DNA from: Deltaproteobacteria bacterium
GTDB lineage: Bacteria > Desulfobacterota > Dissulfuribacteria > Dissulfuribacterales > UBA5754
Assembly (NCBI GenBank): GCA_036574075.1
Contig: JAINCN010000038.1
Location: forward strand, 1 to 39,998
DNA length: 39,998 nucleotides
Direction of reading: 5' to 3'
The position numbers and the translations under genes are program-made. Positions 24,628 through 33,657 of this stretch are shown one piece after another. Below the pieces are notes generated by a model. The model was not told the DNA's origin and made no database searches. It worked only from the letters and a program-made list of their open reading frames with translations. Position 1 is the stretch's first letter; the number at the start of each line of letters is the position of its first letter.

Positions 24628-27312
24628 ATGGCCGAAAAACGACAAGGAACAACCCTCGACAAGGCTTACGAATTCCGTGACGTGGAACCCCGGTGGCTCG
24701 AGAAATGGAACGCTAACGCCATCTTTACGGCCGACCCCTCATCCGGGAAACCCGCCTTTTCCATGGTCATCCCGCCACCCAACGTCACCGGGGTCCTTCA
24801 CATCGGCCATGCCCTGAACAACACCCTCCAGGACATCCTTGCCCGCTATAAACGGATGGACGGGTTTGCCGTACTCTGGGTCCCTGGGACGGACCACGCA
24901 GGTATTGCCACCCAGAACGTGGTGGAAAGGCAGCTTGCACAGGAAGGCATCAGCCGCCACGACCTTGGTCGCAGACGCTTCATAGAGAGGGTCTGGGATT
25001 GGAAGGCCAAAAGCGGAGGCCGGATCATAGAACAGCTCAAGAGGCTGGGATGCTCGTGTGACTGGACGCGCGAACGATTCACCATGGACGAGGGGCTCTC
25101 CCGGGCGGTTCGAGAGGTGTTCGTCCGTCTCTACGAGGAAGGGCTCATCTACAGGGGAGACTACATCATCAACTGGTGCCCCAGGTGTCACACGGCCCTC
25201 GCAGACATCGAAGTGGAGCACGAACCAAGGGAAGGCCGAATCTGGCGCATCCGCTATCCGGTCGCGGACATGGATGACTCGATCGTGGTGGCAACGACGC
25301 GGCCCGAGACCATGCTCGGAGACACGGCAGTGGCCGTCCATCCGGAGGATGACAGGTACCGTCACTTGATCGGCGCAGAAATCCTCCTGCCGCTAACAGA
25401 TCGGCGGATCCCTGTGATCGCAGACGAGGCCGTGGACCGGGGGTTCGGTACGGGTGCCGTCAAGGTGACGCCTGCCCACGACTTCAACGACTTCGAAATG
25501 GCCCGCAGACACGATCTGCCTGCGATCAACATCTTCGATGAGGACGCCCGCACCACTGCAGAAGCCGGGAGGTTCGCCGGGCTCGACCGCCTGGAGGCCA
25601 GAAAACAGGTCCTTGAGGCCCTGGAGGAACTCGGCCTGCTCGTGGGGGAGGAACCCCACGCGCATGCGGTCGGGACGTGCTACCGCTGCCGGACCATCGT
25701 CGAACCCCGTCTCTCCCGCCAGTGGTTCGTCCGTATGAGCGAGCTTGCCGCTCCCGCCCTCGATGCCGTAAAACGGGGGGACACGGATCTCATCCCTTCG
25801 ACCTGGTTTCGGACCTTCGAGGAGTGGATGACGAACATCCGCGACTGGTGCATATCCCGACAGATCTGGTGGGGCCACCAGATACCGGCCTGGACCTGTG
25901 CGTCGTGCGGCGAAATAGTGGTCGCCAGACAGACACCTCTCGTCTGCCCCAGTTGCGGCTCCACGGAACTTGCCCAGGAAGAAGACGTCCTCGACACCTG
26001 GTTCAGCTCGGCCCTCTGGCCCTTTTCCACCCTCGGATGGCCCGACTCCACGCCAGAGCTCGGAAAATTCTATCCGACCTCGGTCCTCGTCACGAGCTTC
26101 GACATCCTCTTTTTCTGGGTGGCCCGAATGATGATGATGGGTATACACTTCATGGGGCAGGTCCCATTCCGGCACGTTTATCTCCACGCCCTTGTCCGGG
26201 ACGCCCAGGGCCAGAAGATGAGCAAGTCCAAAGGCAACGTCATCGACCCCCTCGAGGTCATGGAACGGTACGGGACTGATGCAGTCCGGTTCACCCTTGC
26301 GGTCCTCGCGGCCCAGGGTCGAGACATCAAGCTCGCGGACGACAGGATCGAAGGCTACCGCCACTTCGTGAACAAGATCTGGAACGCCTCCAGGTTCGTC
26401 CTCATGAACCTTGGCGAGAATCCACCTGCCCCACCTGACGCCTCGCTCATCAAAGGGTCGCCGGAGTTTGTGGCCGAACGCTGGATCCTCTCCCGTCTTA
26501 ACCGAACGATCCGCACGGTCCGAGACGCCCTCGACGCCTTTGAATTCGATGTTGCCTGCCGGCAGATCTATCAATTTTTCTGGCACGAGTACTGCGACTG
26601 GTATCTGGAGCTGGCAAAACCCGCCCTTTCAGGTTCCGACCCCAAGAAACGGGAATGTGCCAGATCTGTGGCCTCTGCAATACTCGAGTCATCACTGCGA
26701 CTTCTCCATCCCATCATGCCCTTCGTTACCGAAGAGCTGTGGCATCACCTGCCTGGCACGGAGGGTTTTCTCGCTGAAGCTGCCTATCCAAGGCCCTCGG
26801 CCCAATGGGAAGACCCGGAGGCAGAGTCAGAGATCAGCCGTCTCATAGAGATCCTGACCCGTCTTCGAAACCTCCGATCCGAACTCAACATCCATCCTGG
26901 TGCCTCCATACCCCTCGTCGCCATCCCCCACTCTGAGGCCGCACGCCGCCTCATCGAAGACCACCGAAGTGCCCTTACGGCCCTCGCTCGGGTGGGAAAC
27001 ATGACGATCGAAAAAGGAGACAGCGAGCGCCCCACGGGTTCGGCTGCGGTGATACTCGCGGACATGGAACTCTTTGTCCCGCTTGCCGGGCTCGTGGACA
27101 TAGAGGGAGAACTGGAAAAACTCGAGAAGGAAAAGAAAAAACTCGAGGCCGAGGCCGCAAAGACAAGCGCCAGACTCGAGAACGCAAACTTCGTCTCCAA
27201 GGCCCCATCCGAGGTGGTGGCTAAGGAACGGGAACGGCTCCAAACCGCCCGGGAACGACTCTCCAAGATCACCTCCCACCAGGAGCTCCTCATCTCCCTC
27301 TCCCGGCCATGA
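24628..27312 (+). CDS. valS: Valyl-tRNA synthetase
   Basis: Class I tRNA ligase of 894 residues. The HIGH motif is at 58-61 (VLHIGHALNN) and KMSKS at about 530-534 (GQKMSKSKGNVIDP). Between them is the editing domain (TTRPETMLGDTAVAV, GTGAVKVTPAHDFND). The C-terminal 65 residues form a Lys/Glu-rich coiled coil (LEKLEKEKKKLEAEAAK), the tRNA-binding arm of ValRS. The ATG at 24628 has GGGAGAG before it and gives the normal N-terminus; a longer frame to 24487 is not supported. The stop overlaps nadC. Confidence 0.97.
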   Translation: MAEKRQGTTLDKAYEFRDVEPRWLEKWNANAIFTADPSSGKPAFSMVIPPPNVTGVLHIGHALNNTLQDILARYKRMDGFAVLWVPGTDHAGIATQNVVERQLAQEGISRHDLGRRRFIERVWDWKAKSGGRIIEQLKRLGCSCDWTRERFTMDEGLSRAVREVFVRLYEEGLIYRGDYIINWCPRCHTALADIEVEHEPREGRIWRIRYPVADMDDSIVVATTRPETMLGDTAVAVHPEDDRYRHLIGAEILLPLTDRRIPVIADEAVDRGFGTGAVKVTPAHDFNDFEMARRHDLPAINIFDEDARTTAEAGRFAGLDRLEARKQVLEALEELGLLVGEEPHAHAVGTCYRCRTIVEPRLSRQWFVRMSELAAPALDAVKRGDTDLIPSTWFRTFEEWMTNIRDWCISRQIWWGHQIPAWTCASCGEIVVARQTPLVCPSCGSTELAQEEDVLDTWFSSALWPFSTLGWPDSTPELGKFYPTSVLVTSFDILFFWVARMMMMGIHFMGQVPFRHVYLHALVRDAQGQKMSKSKGNVIDPLEVMERYGTDAVRFTLAVLAAQGRDIKLADDRIEGYRHFVNKIWNASRFVLMNLGENPPAPPDASLIKGSPEFVAERWILSRLNRTIRTVRDALDAFEFDVACRQIYQFFWHEYCDWYLELAKPALSGSDPKKRECARSVASAILESSLRLLHPIMPFVTEELWHHLPGTEGFLAEAAYPRPSAQWEDPEAESEISRLIEILTRLRNLRSELNIHPGASIPLVAIPHSEAARRLIEDHRSALTALARVGNMTIEKGDSERPTGSAAVILADMELFVPLAGLVDIEGELEKLEKEKKKLEAEAAKTSARLENANFVSKAPSEVVAKERERLQTARERLSKITSHQELLISLSRP

Positions 27313-28172
27313 GCATCCCCATCCCCCTCCCCTTCCTCTACAGACCGATCGTCCACGCCGCCCTTAGGGAGGATCTAGAACACGGCGACATCACGACCAC
27401 CCTTACCATCCCTAAGGACATGACGGGTACTGCCGTCATCGTCGCCAAGGAGGACGCGGTAATCGCAGGGGTCTTTGCGGCCAGGGAGGCATTTCTCCAG
27501 CTGGACCCAGAGGCCGAGTTCTTCGATGTCTGCGGGGAAGGTGAGACCCGCCGGCCTCACGAGGTCGTCATGGGGGTGAAGGGGAGGCTTTCCGCCATAC
27601 TCCAGGCAGAGCGGGTGGCCCTCAATTTCCTTCAGAGGCTCTCGGGGATCGCGAGCCTCACCCGGGATTTCGCGACACAACTGGCTGGGCTTTCCTGCAC
27701 CGTAACAGACACCCGAAAGACGACGCCCGGACTCCGACTTCTCGAAAAATTCGCGGTCCTTGCAGGAGGAGGGAAAAACCACCGATTCGGGCTCTCGGAC
27801 GGTGTCCTCATCAAGGACAATCACATTGCGGCCTGCGGATCCGTCCGATCCGCCGTGGCAAGGGCACGCAAGGCCGCACCCCATACCCTCCTCATAGAGG
27901 TCGAAGTAAGCTCCACCGAGGCCCTTGAAGAGGCAGTACAGGCAGGGGCGGATGCAGTACTTCTCGACAACATGACGCCAGACGAGGTGAAAGAGGCGGT
28001 TGCGTTCGCCAGAGGCCTCAAGCATGACCTTATCCTCGAGGCCTCTGGAGGGATAAACCTCACGAACGTCAGGGCCTACGGCGAGGCAGGTGTTGACATC
28101 GTCTCGGTGGGGGCACTCACACACTCGGCCCGGGCCAAGGATCTCTCACTTCGCGTCCTTCCATCGAAATAA
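27309..28172 (+). CDS. nadC: Nicotinate-nucleotide pyrophosphorylase (carboxylating)
   Basis: Quinolinate phosphoribosyltransferase of 287 residues that makes nicotinate mononucleotide from quinolinate and PRPP in de novo NAD synthesis. Motifs seen: REDLEHGDITT near the start, the active-site segment VTDTRKTTPGLR (about 131-142), GGGKNHRFGLSD and IKDNHI, and the C-terminal EASGGI. The ATG overlaps the valS stop (ATGA), so the two are coupled. Nothing of nadA or nadB is in the window. Confidence 0.96.
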   Translation: MSIPIPLPFLYRPIVHAALREDLEHGDITTTLTIPKDMTGTAVIVAKEDAVIAGVFAAREAFLQLDPEAEFFDVCGEGETRRPHEVVMGVKGRLSAILQAERVALNFLQRLSGIASLTRDFATQLAGLSCTVTDTRKTTPGLRLLEKFAVLAGGGKNHRFGLSDGVLIKDNHIAACGSVRSAVARARKAAPHTLLIEVEVSSTEALEEAVQAGADAVLLDNMTPDEVKEAVAFARGLKHDLILEASGGINLTNVRAYGEAGVDIVSVGALTHSARAKDLSLRVLPSK

Positions 28173-28251
28173 TATCCTGCCCGGGATCGAAGAAAAGAAG
28201 GCGCTTGGATCCACCGTCTCCTCCCCTTTTCCGGTCCTAATCAGAACAACG

Positions 28252-28620
28252 TCAGATGCCCGGATCTCCGACCCGGATCACTGTATGGACGTTTCCCCGC
28301 GGGTGAAAATCCCCTATCACTTGAAGCCGCCTGGGCCTGAGCGCCTTCTCCAGGTCCCCGTATATTCGATTGGTTGCGAGCTCGTGCGATATATACTCGT
28401 TTCGGTACCTGTTTAGATAGAGCTTCAGGGACTTGAGCTCGACGATGGATTCACCAGGGACATACACGATGCGGATGGTTGCGAAATCAGGATAGCCTGA
28501 ACGCGGGCAGAGGCAGGTGAATTCTGGAAAGCTGATCTCGACCACATAGTCCCGTTCAGGGGATGGGTTAGGCCATACCTCTATCTCTGCCTTTGAGACG
28601 GCATCCTCGCCGTATTTCAT
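28252..28620 (-). CDS. queF: NADPH-dependent 7-cyano-7-deazaguanine reductase
   Basis: Small YkvM-type QueF (122 residues) that reduces preQ0 to preQ1 for queuosine in tRNA. The active-site motif [14 protein letters not shown] gives the thioimide-forming Cys38 and Asp45. The QueF signature ELKSLKLYL (about 61-69) and the substrate-binding [12 protein letters not shown] and GDFHPRG segments are present. The ATG at 28620 has GAGGTG just before it; a frame to 28707 adds 29 unrelated residues. It is convergent with nadC, and no other queuosine genes are in the window. Confidence 0.94.
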   Translation of the reverse strand: MKYGEDAVSKAEIEVWPNPSPERDYVVEISFPEFTCLCPRSGYPDFATIRIVYVPGESIVELKSLKLYLNRYRNEYISHELATNRIYGDLEKALRPRRLQVIGDFHPRGNVHTVIRVGDPGI

Positions 28621-28732
28621 ACGCACCTCATGGGAATGTACTGCATCGAAAAGGTCTCTAACCAGACTGATCGCACTGCAAAAACCTCGAAATCTGATCC
28701 CGCTCAAAAGGCCTGAGATACAGGCGCGTAAT

Positions 28733-28822
28733 CTTCCCCCAGCAGGAGAGGGTGGTGGATCATCAGCCGCATGGACTGGAAAATTGAAGCAACACCGCGA
28801 GATTCGGGCTTTTTCAGCGGAA
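28733..28822 (+). repeat. Second dispersed repeat family, copy 2
   Basis: This stretch, inverted relative to the copy at 11561-11671, shares GGATCATCAGCCGCATGGAC followed by TGGAAAATTGAAGCAAC, the CCGCGAGA motif and a TTTTTCAGC end. The GC-rich hairpin part is shorter here (CTTCCCCCAGCAGGAGAGGGTGG). It lies upstream of queF and the TonB receptor, in a gap of about 340 bases that otherwise holds only the receptor promoter region. Confidence 0.75.
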
Positions 28823-28917
28823 TCAGCAATGAAATTGTATAAAAGCGGAAAGATCCATGCAAGGACCTATGCTAATCGGACATATATTTGAGGTGCTTGA
28901 CTTGGCACTTTCATTAT

Positions 28918-28946
28918 GGTAACACGTTATAAATTTTCGTGTTACC
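28918..28946 (+). promoter_or_regulatory. Operator-like perfect inverted repeat upstream of TonB receptor 1
   Basis: GGTAACACG and CGTGTTACC (9-base arms) are separated by 11 AT-rich bases that include TTATAAAT. The repeat ends 15 bases before the receptor ATG and overlaps the likely promoter (TTGACT at about 28899). Its half-sites are the same heptamers reported for deltaproteobacterial NikR operators, but in the opposite order, so the regulator is open. Metal-responsive repression is the obvious hypothesis. Confidence 0.6.
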
Positions 28947-28961
28947 AATGAGAGGTCATCC

Positions 28962-31199
28962 ATGCCCCTTCCTTTACCTCGCCTCCGCCCCCTGCTTGTC
29001 GGACTTTTTCCGTGTATTTCTGTCCTGTGCACCCCAATCTTATCCCATGCAGACAGCAGTCCCGCCTCCGAACCGGTCAACATTCCGGAAATGGAGGTAG
29101 TAGAGGAGTACATCTCTCCGACCCGTCAGGTCACTGACTCCCTTGCCACCGGGACCATGGTGACCCAAAGCGGCCTCGAGCTGGGCGGCCCGTCGGCCAA
29201 AGTAAACGTCTATGACTCCATTGACATCCTCCCCGGCATCATGGTCCAGGGGACGGACCCGTATGGGCTTGGAATGACACAATCCAGGATAAGAAGCGTC
29301 AAGGGGATGCTTGGCGGCATGACGGTCGAGGGGATCCCCAACTACGGGATCATGCCCATCGGGCCGAGGGCAGGGATCTACGACATGGAAAACGTAAGGG
29401 AGATCGCCCTATACCGAGGCGGCACACCCGCAGACCTGATGGCGGGAAGCGGAAACAAGGCGGGAGCGATAGAACTTCGCATGAGGCGACCCTCCAAGGC
29501 CCCCGCAGCCGAGGCCGATCTCTCCGTCGGGACCGACGATTACACGAGGGGTTTTATTCGAATCGACTCAGGGACCCTTCCTGGCGCCTTCAGCCTCTTC
29601 GCCTCTGCCTCCCGCACGGACGCGGACAAATGGAAAGGTCCGGGAGACCTTGGCCCCCGGGACCACCTGACTGGTGGCATGAGATGGGAGCCGGGCGAAC
29701 GATTCACGGCCGACGTCTTTTTCTCCTTCAACGAGTCTGAGACAGACGACTTCCGGCCGTTCACCTTCGGCGAGGCACGAAAGATCGAGGACCTGAGGCG
29801 TATGGACTACAATGAACGGTTCACAGGCACCCCAAAGGAGGATGCCCTCTATTACAAATACCACACAAGGGAGGCCATAAACCGGGACCTCTTTGGGGTG
29901 ATGGAGGCCAAACTCGCCGACAAAATCCTTTTTACCCTGAAGCCATACTACTCGCATGAGACCGGGGACACCCTCGAAGGGACCCTCGCCGGCAGCACCC
30001 CCATCGTAAAGGGAGGCGTAGTGGATCTGGATCGCTACGGCACGATCAGCGAACTCAGCGGGGAGTTCTCGGGGGTTAAGAGTACCATCGGCCTCTGGCA
30101 CGAGTCTTTCGATCTGGAGAAATACGTCAGGAAATCCGTCATCACCCCGGACGGCCTCGTATCTCAGGGGTATGCCTATTATGCGGAAAACCATGGACGC
30201 GGCACGACACTAAGCCCCTTCTTCAAGGTATCCCAGGAACTTGGCAGATGGAGATGGCAGGCAGGCGCCCGGTATTTCTCCTACGAGGAGCCGGCCTCCG
30301 CCGGATACAAGACACCTCCTCCGGCATTCCGCCTGGTCAAAGACCCTGCGACAAGCCTCGATGAGATGGATTACACGGCCTTTCTCCCGTCCGCAGGCCT
30401 GGGGTATTCCTTTACTGATGCCCTTGAGGGATACCTCACGTACGGAAGAAACTACGTCCGCCCCTACATGTACGTCCCCATCACGAATCTTTACGTCCAG
30501 AACAAGGCCGCCTTTGAGAAGGCCGGAATCACCCTCCAGGACATCTTCGACGACTGGGAGATGGAGACCTCAGACACCGCAGACCTCGGCCTCAGATTCA
30601 CGGAAGGGCCTCTGGAGATCGACGCAACGCTCTTTTACGCCTGGCATCACGACGTCCTTGCCAACGTCGCTGATTCTCGAGTGGCTGGGGTATCCTACTA
30701 CCAGAACGCAGGCGAGGCGCGCTCATACGGAGCGGAACTCATCGCATGCGCCCGTCCCGCATCGTCCCTGACGGTCTTTGTGCACCCCTCCCTCACATAC
30801 ATGCGTTTCGACGACGACATCATCCGCGGGGGAAAGACACTTAACCTCGCAGGCAAGGACTACCCGGACGCACCCCGATGGAACGTGAAGACGGGGATCA
30901 TCTGGAACTGGGAGGGGATCGAGATCGCCCCGCAGCTCACGTGGATGAGCAAACGCTATGGAGACGCCCTGAATGTAGAAGAGATCCACACCCCGGCCCT
31001 TGTGGATCTCTCTGTCTCTTACTCCACGAAAGGCATACTGGGCCTGAAAGAAGGCAGGATCGGACTCGATATTACGAATCTTTTTGACGAGGAATATATC
31101 TCCATTATCGATCTCATGGACGACAATGGACCAGGGAGCGCCTCATACTACGCCGGCCCCCCGTTCTCAGCGGTCTTCTCCATCTCCGGGAGGTACTGA
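28962..31199 (+). CDS. TonB-dependent outer-membrane receptor (TBDT 1), probable nickel/cobalt
   Basis: Outer-membrane active transporter of 745 residues. A signal peptide ends near residue 30 (SHADSS). A plug domain follows (about 60-175: DSIDILPGIMVQGTD, REIALYRGGTPADLMAGSGNKAGAIEL), then a 22-strand type beta-barrel rich in alternating aromatic strands. It ends in …FSAVFSISGRY, the aromatic terminus typical of outer-membrane proteins. The substrate is inferred from context: the next gene, three bases away, is a NikK-like protein, and an ECF nickel transporter lies downstream. GAGAGG precedes the ATG, and an inverted-repeat operator sits upstream. Confidence 0.88.
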   Translation: MPLPLPRLRPLLVGLFPCISVLCTPILSHADSSPASEPVNIPEMEVVEEYISPTRQVTDSLATGTMVTQSGLELGGPSAKVNVYDSIDILPGIMVQGTDPYGLGMTQSRIRSVKGMLGGMTVEGIPNYGIMPIGPRAGIYDMENVREIALYRGGTPADLMAGSGNKAGAIELRMRRPSKAPAAEADLSVGTDDYTRGFIRIDSGTLPGAFSLFASASRTDADKWKGPGDLGPRDHLTGGMRWEPGERFTADVFFSFNESETDDFRPFTFGEARKIEDLRRMDYNERFTGTPKEDALYYKYHTREAINRDLFGVMEAKLADKILFTLKPYYSHETGDTLEGTLAGSTPIVKGGVVDLDRYGTISELSGEFSGVKSTIGLWHESFDLEKYVRKSVITPDGLVSQGYAYYAENHGRGTTLSPFFKVSQELGRWRWQAGARYFSYEEPASAGYKTPPPAFRLVKDPATSLDEMDYTAFLPSAGLGYSFTDALEGYLTYGRNYVRPYMYVPITNLYVQNKAAFEKAGITLQDIFDDWEMETSDTADLGLRFTEGPLEIDATLFYAWHHDVLANVADSRVAGVSYYQNAGEARSYGAELIACARPASSLTVFVHPSLTYMRFDDDIIRGGKTLNLAGKDYPDAPRWNVKTGIIWNWEGIEIAPQLTWMSKRYGDALNVEEIHTPALVDLSVSYSTKGILGLKEGRIGLDITNLFDEEYISIIDLMDDNGPGSASYYAGPPFSAVFSISGRY

Positions 31200-31202
31200 T
31201 CA

Positions 31203-31985
31203 GTGAAAATCCGCATTGTCTCTCTTGTCTTTCTCGCTTTCTTCGCGGTCCAGCCCGCCTGCGGCCATGCCCACTTTTTATGGATGAACCCCAACACTTA
31301 TAGCCCGGAACCGGCTGAAGGGATCAGCATCTCCTTCGGCTTCGGCCACGCCTTTCCATACAGCGGGGAATTCCTCGAAAAAGAGGCCATTGGGCACGTT
31401 TTTCTCGCAGCCCCGGATGGAAAACGTAAGGTCATCTCCTTGGAAGACGGAAAGGTGGTTTATCATCTTCCTCCCCTTCCTTCCCGATCCGGCACTTACA
31501 TGATCTCAGCGGCAAATAAGGGGGGCTACTTCACCAAGACGGCCGAAGGAGTGAGACCCGTCCCCAAGAACCAGGCCGAAGGGGCCATCTCTTCGGTATT
31601 CCTTTCATGCTCGAGCAAGGCGCTGCTCGTAGCCGGAACTCCCGGAGGCAAGGGATACGCAGAGGCCGCTGGAACAGACATGGAGATCATCCCGCTCGAG
31701 GACCCCACAACCCTCAGGCCTGGTGCGTATCTTCCTATCCGGGTGCTTTTGCGGGGAAGACCCCTCGCCGACACCTTCGTCCAGGCCACCTATGACGGGT
31801 TTTCCCCGTGGGGCAAGATCGCCTTTGCCTATTCCACCAAGACAAATGGGGAAGGCATAGCGCACATCCGCCTTGAAAAACGGGGAGTCTGGCTGATCTT
31901 AGCCCGTAACAAGGCGCCCTGTCCGGACCCATCCCTCTGCGACAACGAAGTCCTGAACGCCACCCTCACCTTCGAGATCCCATGA
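31203..31985 (+). CDS. NikK-like periplasmic protein (DUF4198), copy 1
   Basis: Protein of 260 residues starting with GTG, three bases after the TonB receptor. A signal peptide of about 22 residues precedes a mature N-terminus rich in histidine (GHAHFLWMNP). The rest is a beta-rich domain (GISISFGFGHAFPYSGEF…, LPIRVLLRGRPLADTFVQATYDG) matching the DUF4198/NikK group that accompanies ECF nickel transporters. It probably binds or hands on metal in the periplasm. Its stop overlaps a residual nikL start (ATGA); that nikL copy is destroyed a few codons later by an insertion. Confidence 0.8.
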   Translation: MKIRIVSLVFLAFFAVQPACGHAHFLWMNPNTYSPEPAEGISISFGFGHAFPYSGEFLEKEAIGHVFLAAPDGKRKVISLEDGKVVYHLPPLPSRSGTYMISAANKGGYFTKTAEGVRPVPKNQAEGAISSVFLSCSSKALLVAGTPGGKGYAEAAGTDMEIIPLEDPTTLRPGAYLPIRVLLRGRPLADTFVQATYDGFSPWGKIAFAYSTKTNGEGIAHIRLEKRGVWLILARNKAPCPDPSLCDNEVLNATLTFEIP

Positions 31986-32004
31986 AGACGAATCCGCTTC
32001 CGCG
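31982..32004 (+). pseudogene. Residual 5' end of a nikL gene
   Basis: ATG followed by codons for Lys-Thr-Asn-Pro-Leu matches the start of the intact NikL-like gene at 33654 (Met-Ile-Thr-Asn-Pro-Leu). The nucleotide match continues from 31950 to about 32002. After that, sequence of an ISL3-type transposase takes over in the same frame. This is what remains of a nikL cut by the insertion. Confidence 0.65.
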
Positions 32005-32236
32005 GAATGGATCTCAGAATCCGAACACAAACAACGGCCACATCAAGGCCTTTAACGGCATCTTCCATGCCGTCAAGGCAAATGCAGGGGTATACCGTAA
32101 TGTCGAGGCCTTCACATCAGCACCATCTATCTCATCGCCATACCCATCCAGGAACTCATCAAATTCCCAATGAAATGACGAAGAGCCGGGTTGGCTCCTC
32201 TAATGGTCTCCAATCAACTCGAAACGTCGAGGAGCC
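32003..32236 (+). mobile_element. ISL3-family transposase 3' remnant with right end
   Basis: The frame following the nikL remnant encodes the last segment of an IS204/IS1001/IS1096/IS1165-type transposase: NGHIKAFNGIFHAVKANAG, YRNVEAF and, after a frameshift at about 32120, TIYLIAIPIQELIKFP. About 60 bases after its stop lies the putative right inverted repeat CGAAACGTCGAGGAGCC (32220-32236), which read inward begins GGCTCCTCG, as ISL3 ends do. The left part of the element and most of the gene are missing. A nearly identical end without a transposase occurs at 34385-34401. Confidence 0.7.
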
Positions 32237-32284
32237 CAATTTTTGTATCTCTCCGTGAAGGTATCCTTGTTCAAAAAGGGAAGG

Positions 32285-33466
32285 ATGGACTATGAACCAG
32301 TAAGCTATATCAGCTTTAGTGGCTATTACCATGAAGTTTTTCATAGACCCATTACGTTCATTACTGACCTAAACGGGGCCTTGAAGTGGGTCTATATTGA
32401 AGAAAGTGACTTTATAGTCGAAGCAGGGATACTGTTCAAAAGGACCCAAGGAGGAAAGTGGATCTTTTACGATTCATCTCTTTATTCAGAGTGCTTTGAT
32501 CTCACAGGCATACACTATCTCCCAGTCTCTATGGACTTCTCGTATGGTGGGATTCAATCTGAGCGGGATAAAAACAGGCTTAAACAAGCACTGTCTCTCT
32601 GGGATAAGTTGCTCGCGTCTCATTATGCTCAAAACCCCCACGTATTCTTCTTTGACAATAGGGGGCTTTTGAGACGTGATCTTCAGCTTCGAAGAATCCT
32701 TAAGGGTACTATCCCTGTAATCCCACCAGAGGCTGTATTTGTTGATTACGATGTAATACCAGTGCTTTTGTCACACGGCTGTCTGTCCAATTGCAGTTTT
32801 TGTTGTGTCAAGACAGGTGGAGAGCCAACTTTTCGTCCCATTTCAGAAGTGAAGATGCAAATCAGGGCAATCAAAGAATGGATAGGTCAAGATGGGAAAA
32901 ACTATTCCACTGTATTTTTTGGACAAAACGACGCTTTATCCGTAGATACAAATCTTTTGGAAGAAGCAGCTTATAGTGTATTTAAGGCTTTTTCTCTAAA
33001 AAATGCCTATATACGGCCAACAAGGCTCATGATGTTTGGCTCGCCTATTTCTCTATTGGAGAAAAAACTAACTGATTTTTCAAGGCTTGACAGTTTACCA
33101 TTCGACAAGGTGCATATAAACGTTGGCATCGAATCCCTTGATGACAAAACACTCAATGTCATTGGACGACCATTTGGGTCAGAAGTAAACCAGAAGGCCA
33201 TTAGACAGATACATGAGATCCATGAAAGTACCCAAAAAATTGAGGTGAGCATAAACTTCCTCATAGGCCCCAATTTGCCTCAATGCCATTTCGCCTCACT
33301 CTCTCATCACCTTCAAAACTTTCCCTTCATGGGCAAGGGCTGTGTATTTGTCTCGCCGCTTTTTGGCGAGTACAAAGGGATAGGACAGGTGAAAAGAGAT
33401 GTATTTTACTTAAAGGCCCTCTCCAAGGTCCCTGTTTTTCTGTACTTACTTGTGAGTATGCTCTAA
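32285..33466 (+). CDS. Radical SAM protein of unknown substrate
   Basis: Protein of about 393 residues with the cluster motif CLSNCSFC near residue 170, preceded by VIPVLLSHG, and the typical later elements IRPTRLMM and INVGIESLDDKTLNVIG. The first 150 residues are unusual and contain no known domain that I recognise. The gene is clearly AT-richer than TBDT 1 and nikK upstream, and it lies inside an insertion between nikK and nikL, both signs of transfer. The C-terminus (SKVPVFLYLLVSML) ends seven bases before a cloverleaf repeat and may be truncated. The ATG at 32285 has GGGAAGG next to it; an ATG at 32243 is an alternative. Confidence 0.75.
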   Translation: MDYEPVSYISFSGYYHEVFHRPITFITDLNGALKWVYIEESDFIVEAGILFKRTQGGKWIFYDSSLYSECFDLTGIHYLPVSMDFSYGGIQSERDKNRLKQALSLWDKLLASHYAQNPHVFFFDNRGLLRRDLQLRRILKGTIPVIPPEAVFVDYDVIPVLLSHGCLSNCSFCCVKTGGEPTFRPISEVKMQIRAIKEWIGQDGKNYSTVFFGQNDALSVDTNLLEEAAYSVFKAFSLKNAYIRPTRLMMFGSPISLLEKKLTDFSRLDSLPFDKVHINVGIESLDDKTLNVIGRPFGSEVNQKAIRQIHEIHESTQKIEVSINFLIGPNLPQCHFASLSHHLQNFPFMGKGCVFVSPLFGEYKGIGQVKRDVFYLKALSKVPVFLYLLVSML

Positions 33467-33473
33467 TAAAAGT

Positions 33474-33621
33474 CCTGAATCCGTGAGCCTACGGCCGGGG
33501 TATTTGTTCCGTGCGGCAAATAGCCCCCCGTCCATGGGGGCAGATTTGCCGTTCGAGCCCTATCCATGGGCGCCTCACTCCACAAATACCCCGGCCGTAG
33601 GCTTATGCTGTGAAATCGAAA
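33474..33621 (-). repeat. Cloverleaf repeat, copy missing its distal end
   Basis: Reverse orientation. It begins with CCTGAATCCGTGAGCC and keeps the long stem and both hairpins, but stops at …CTGTGAAATCGAAA without the far inverted repeat. At exactly that point a duplicated nikK 3' end begins. It therefore marks the right edge of the insertion that carries the radical SAM gene. Confidence 0.9.
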
Positions 33622-33657
33622 ATCCTGAACGCCACCTTCACCTTCGTGATCCCATGA
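33621..33657 (+). pseudogene. Duplicated 3' end of nikK
   Basis: Twelve codons, ILNATFTFVIP and stop, match the end of the intact NikK-like gene (VLNATLTFEIP, 31950-31985). The stop overlaps the NikL start here exactly as it does at 31982. The nucleotide match to 31950-32002 extends over about 53 bases with about eight differences, so the two junctions are diverged copies and not a fresh target duplication. Confidence 0.7.

Noticed and set aside
25393-26586. Long minus-strand frame of 397 codons opposite valS
   Set aside because: It is antisense to the catalytic core of ValRS and is a typical high-GC shadow frame.
28918-28946. Calling the inverted repeat a NikR site outright
   Set aside because: Half-sites match but their order is opposite to the reported deltaproteobacterial motif, and no nikR is visible. 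It is kept as an operator of unknown regulator.
33483-33653. N-terminal extension of the NikL-like gene
   Set aside because: It is repeat sequence followed by the residual nikK tail in another frame. The ATG at 33654 precedes a good signal peptide.
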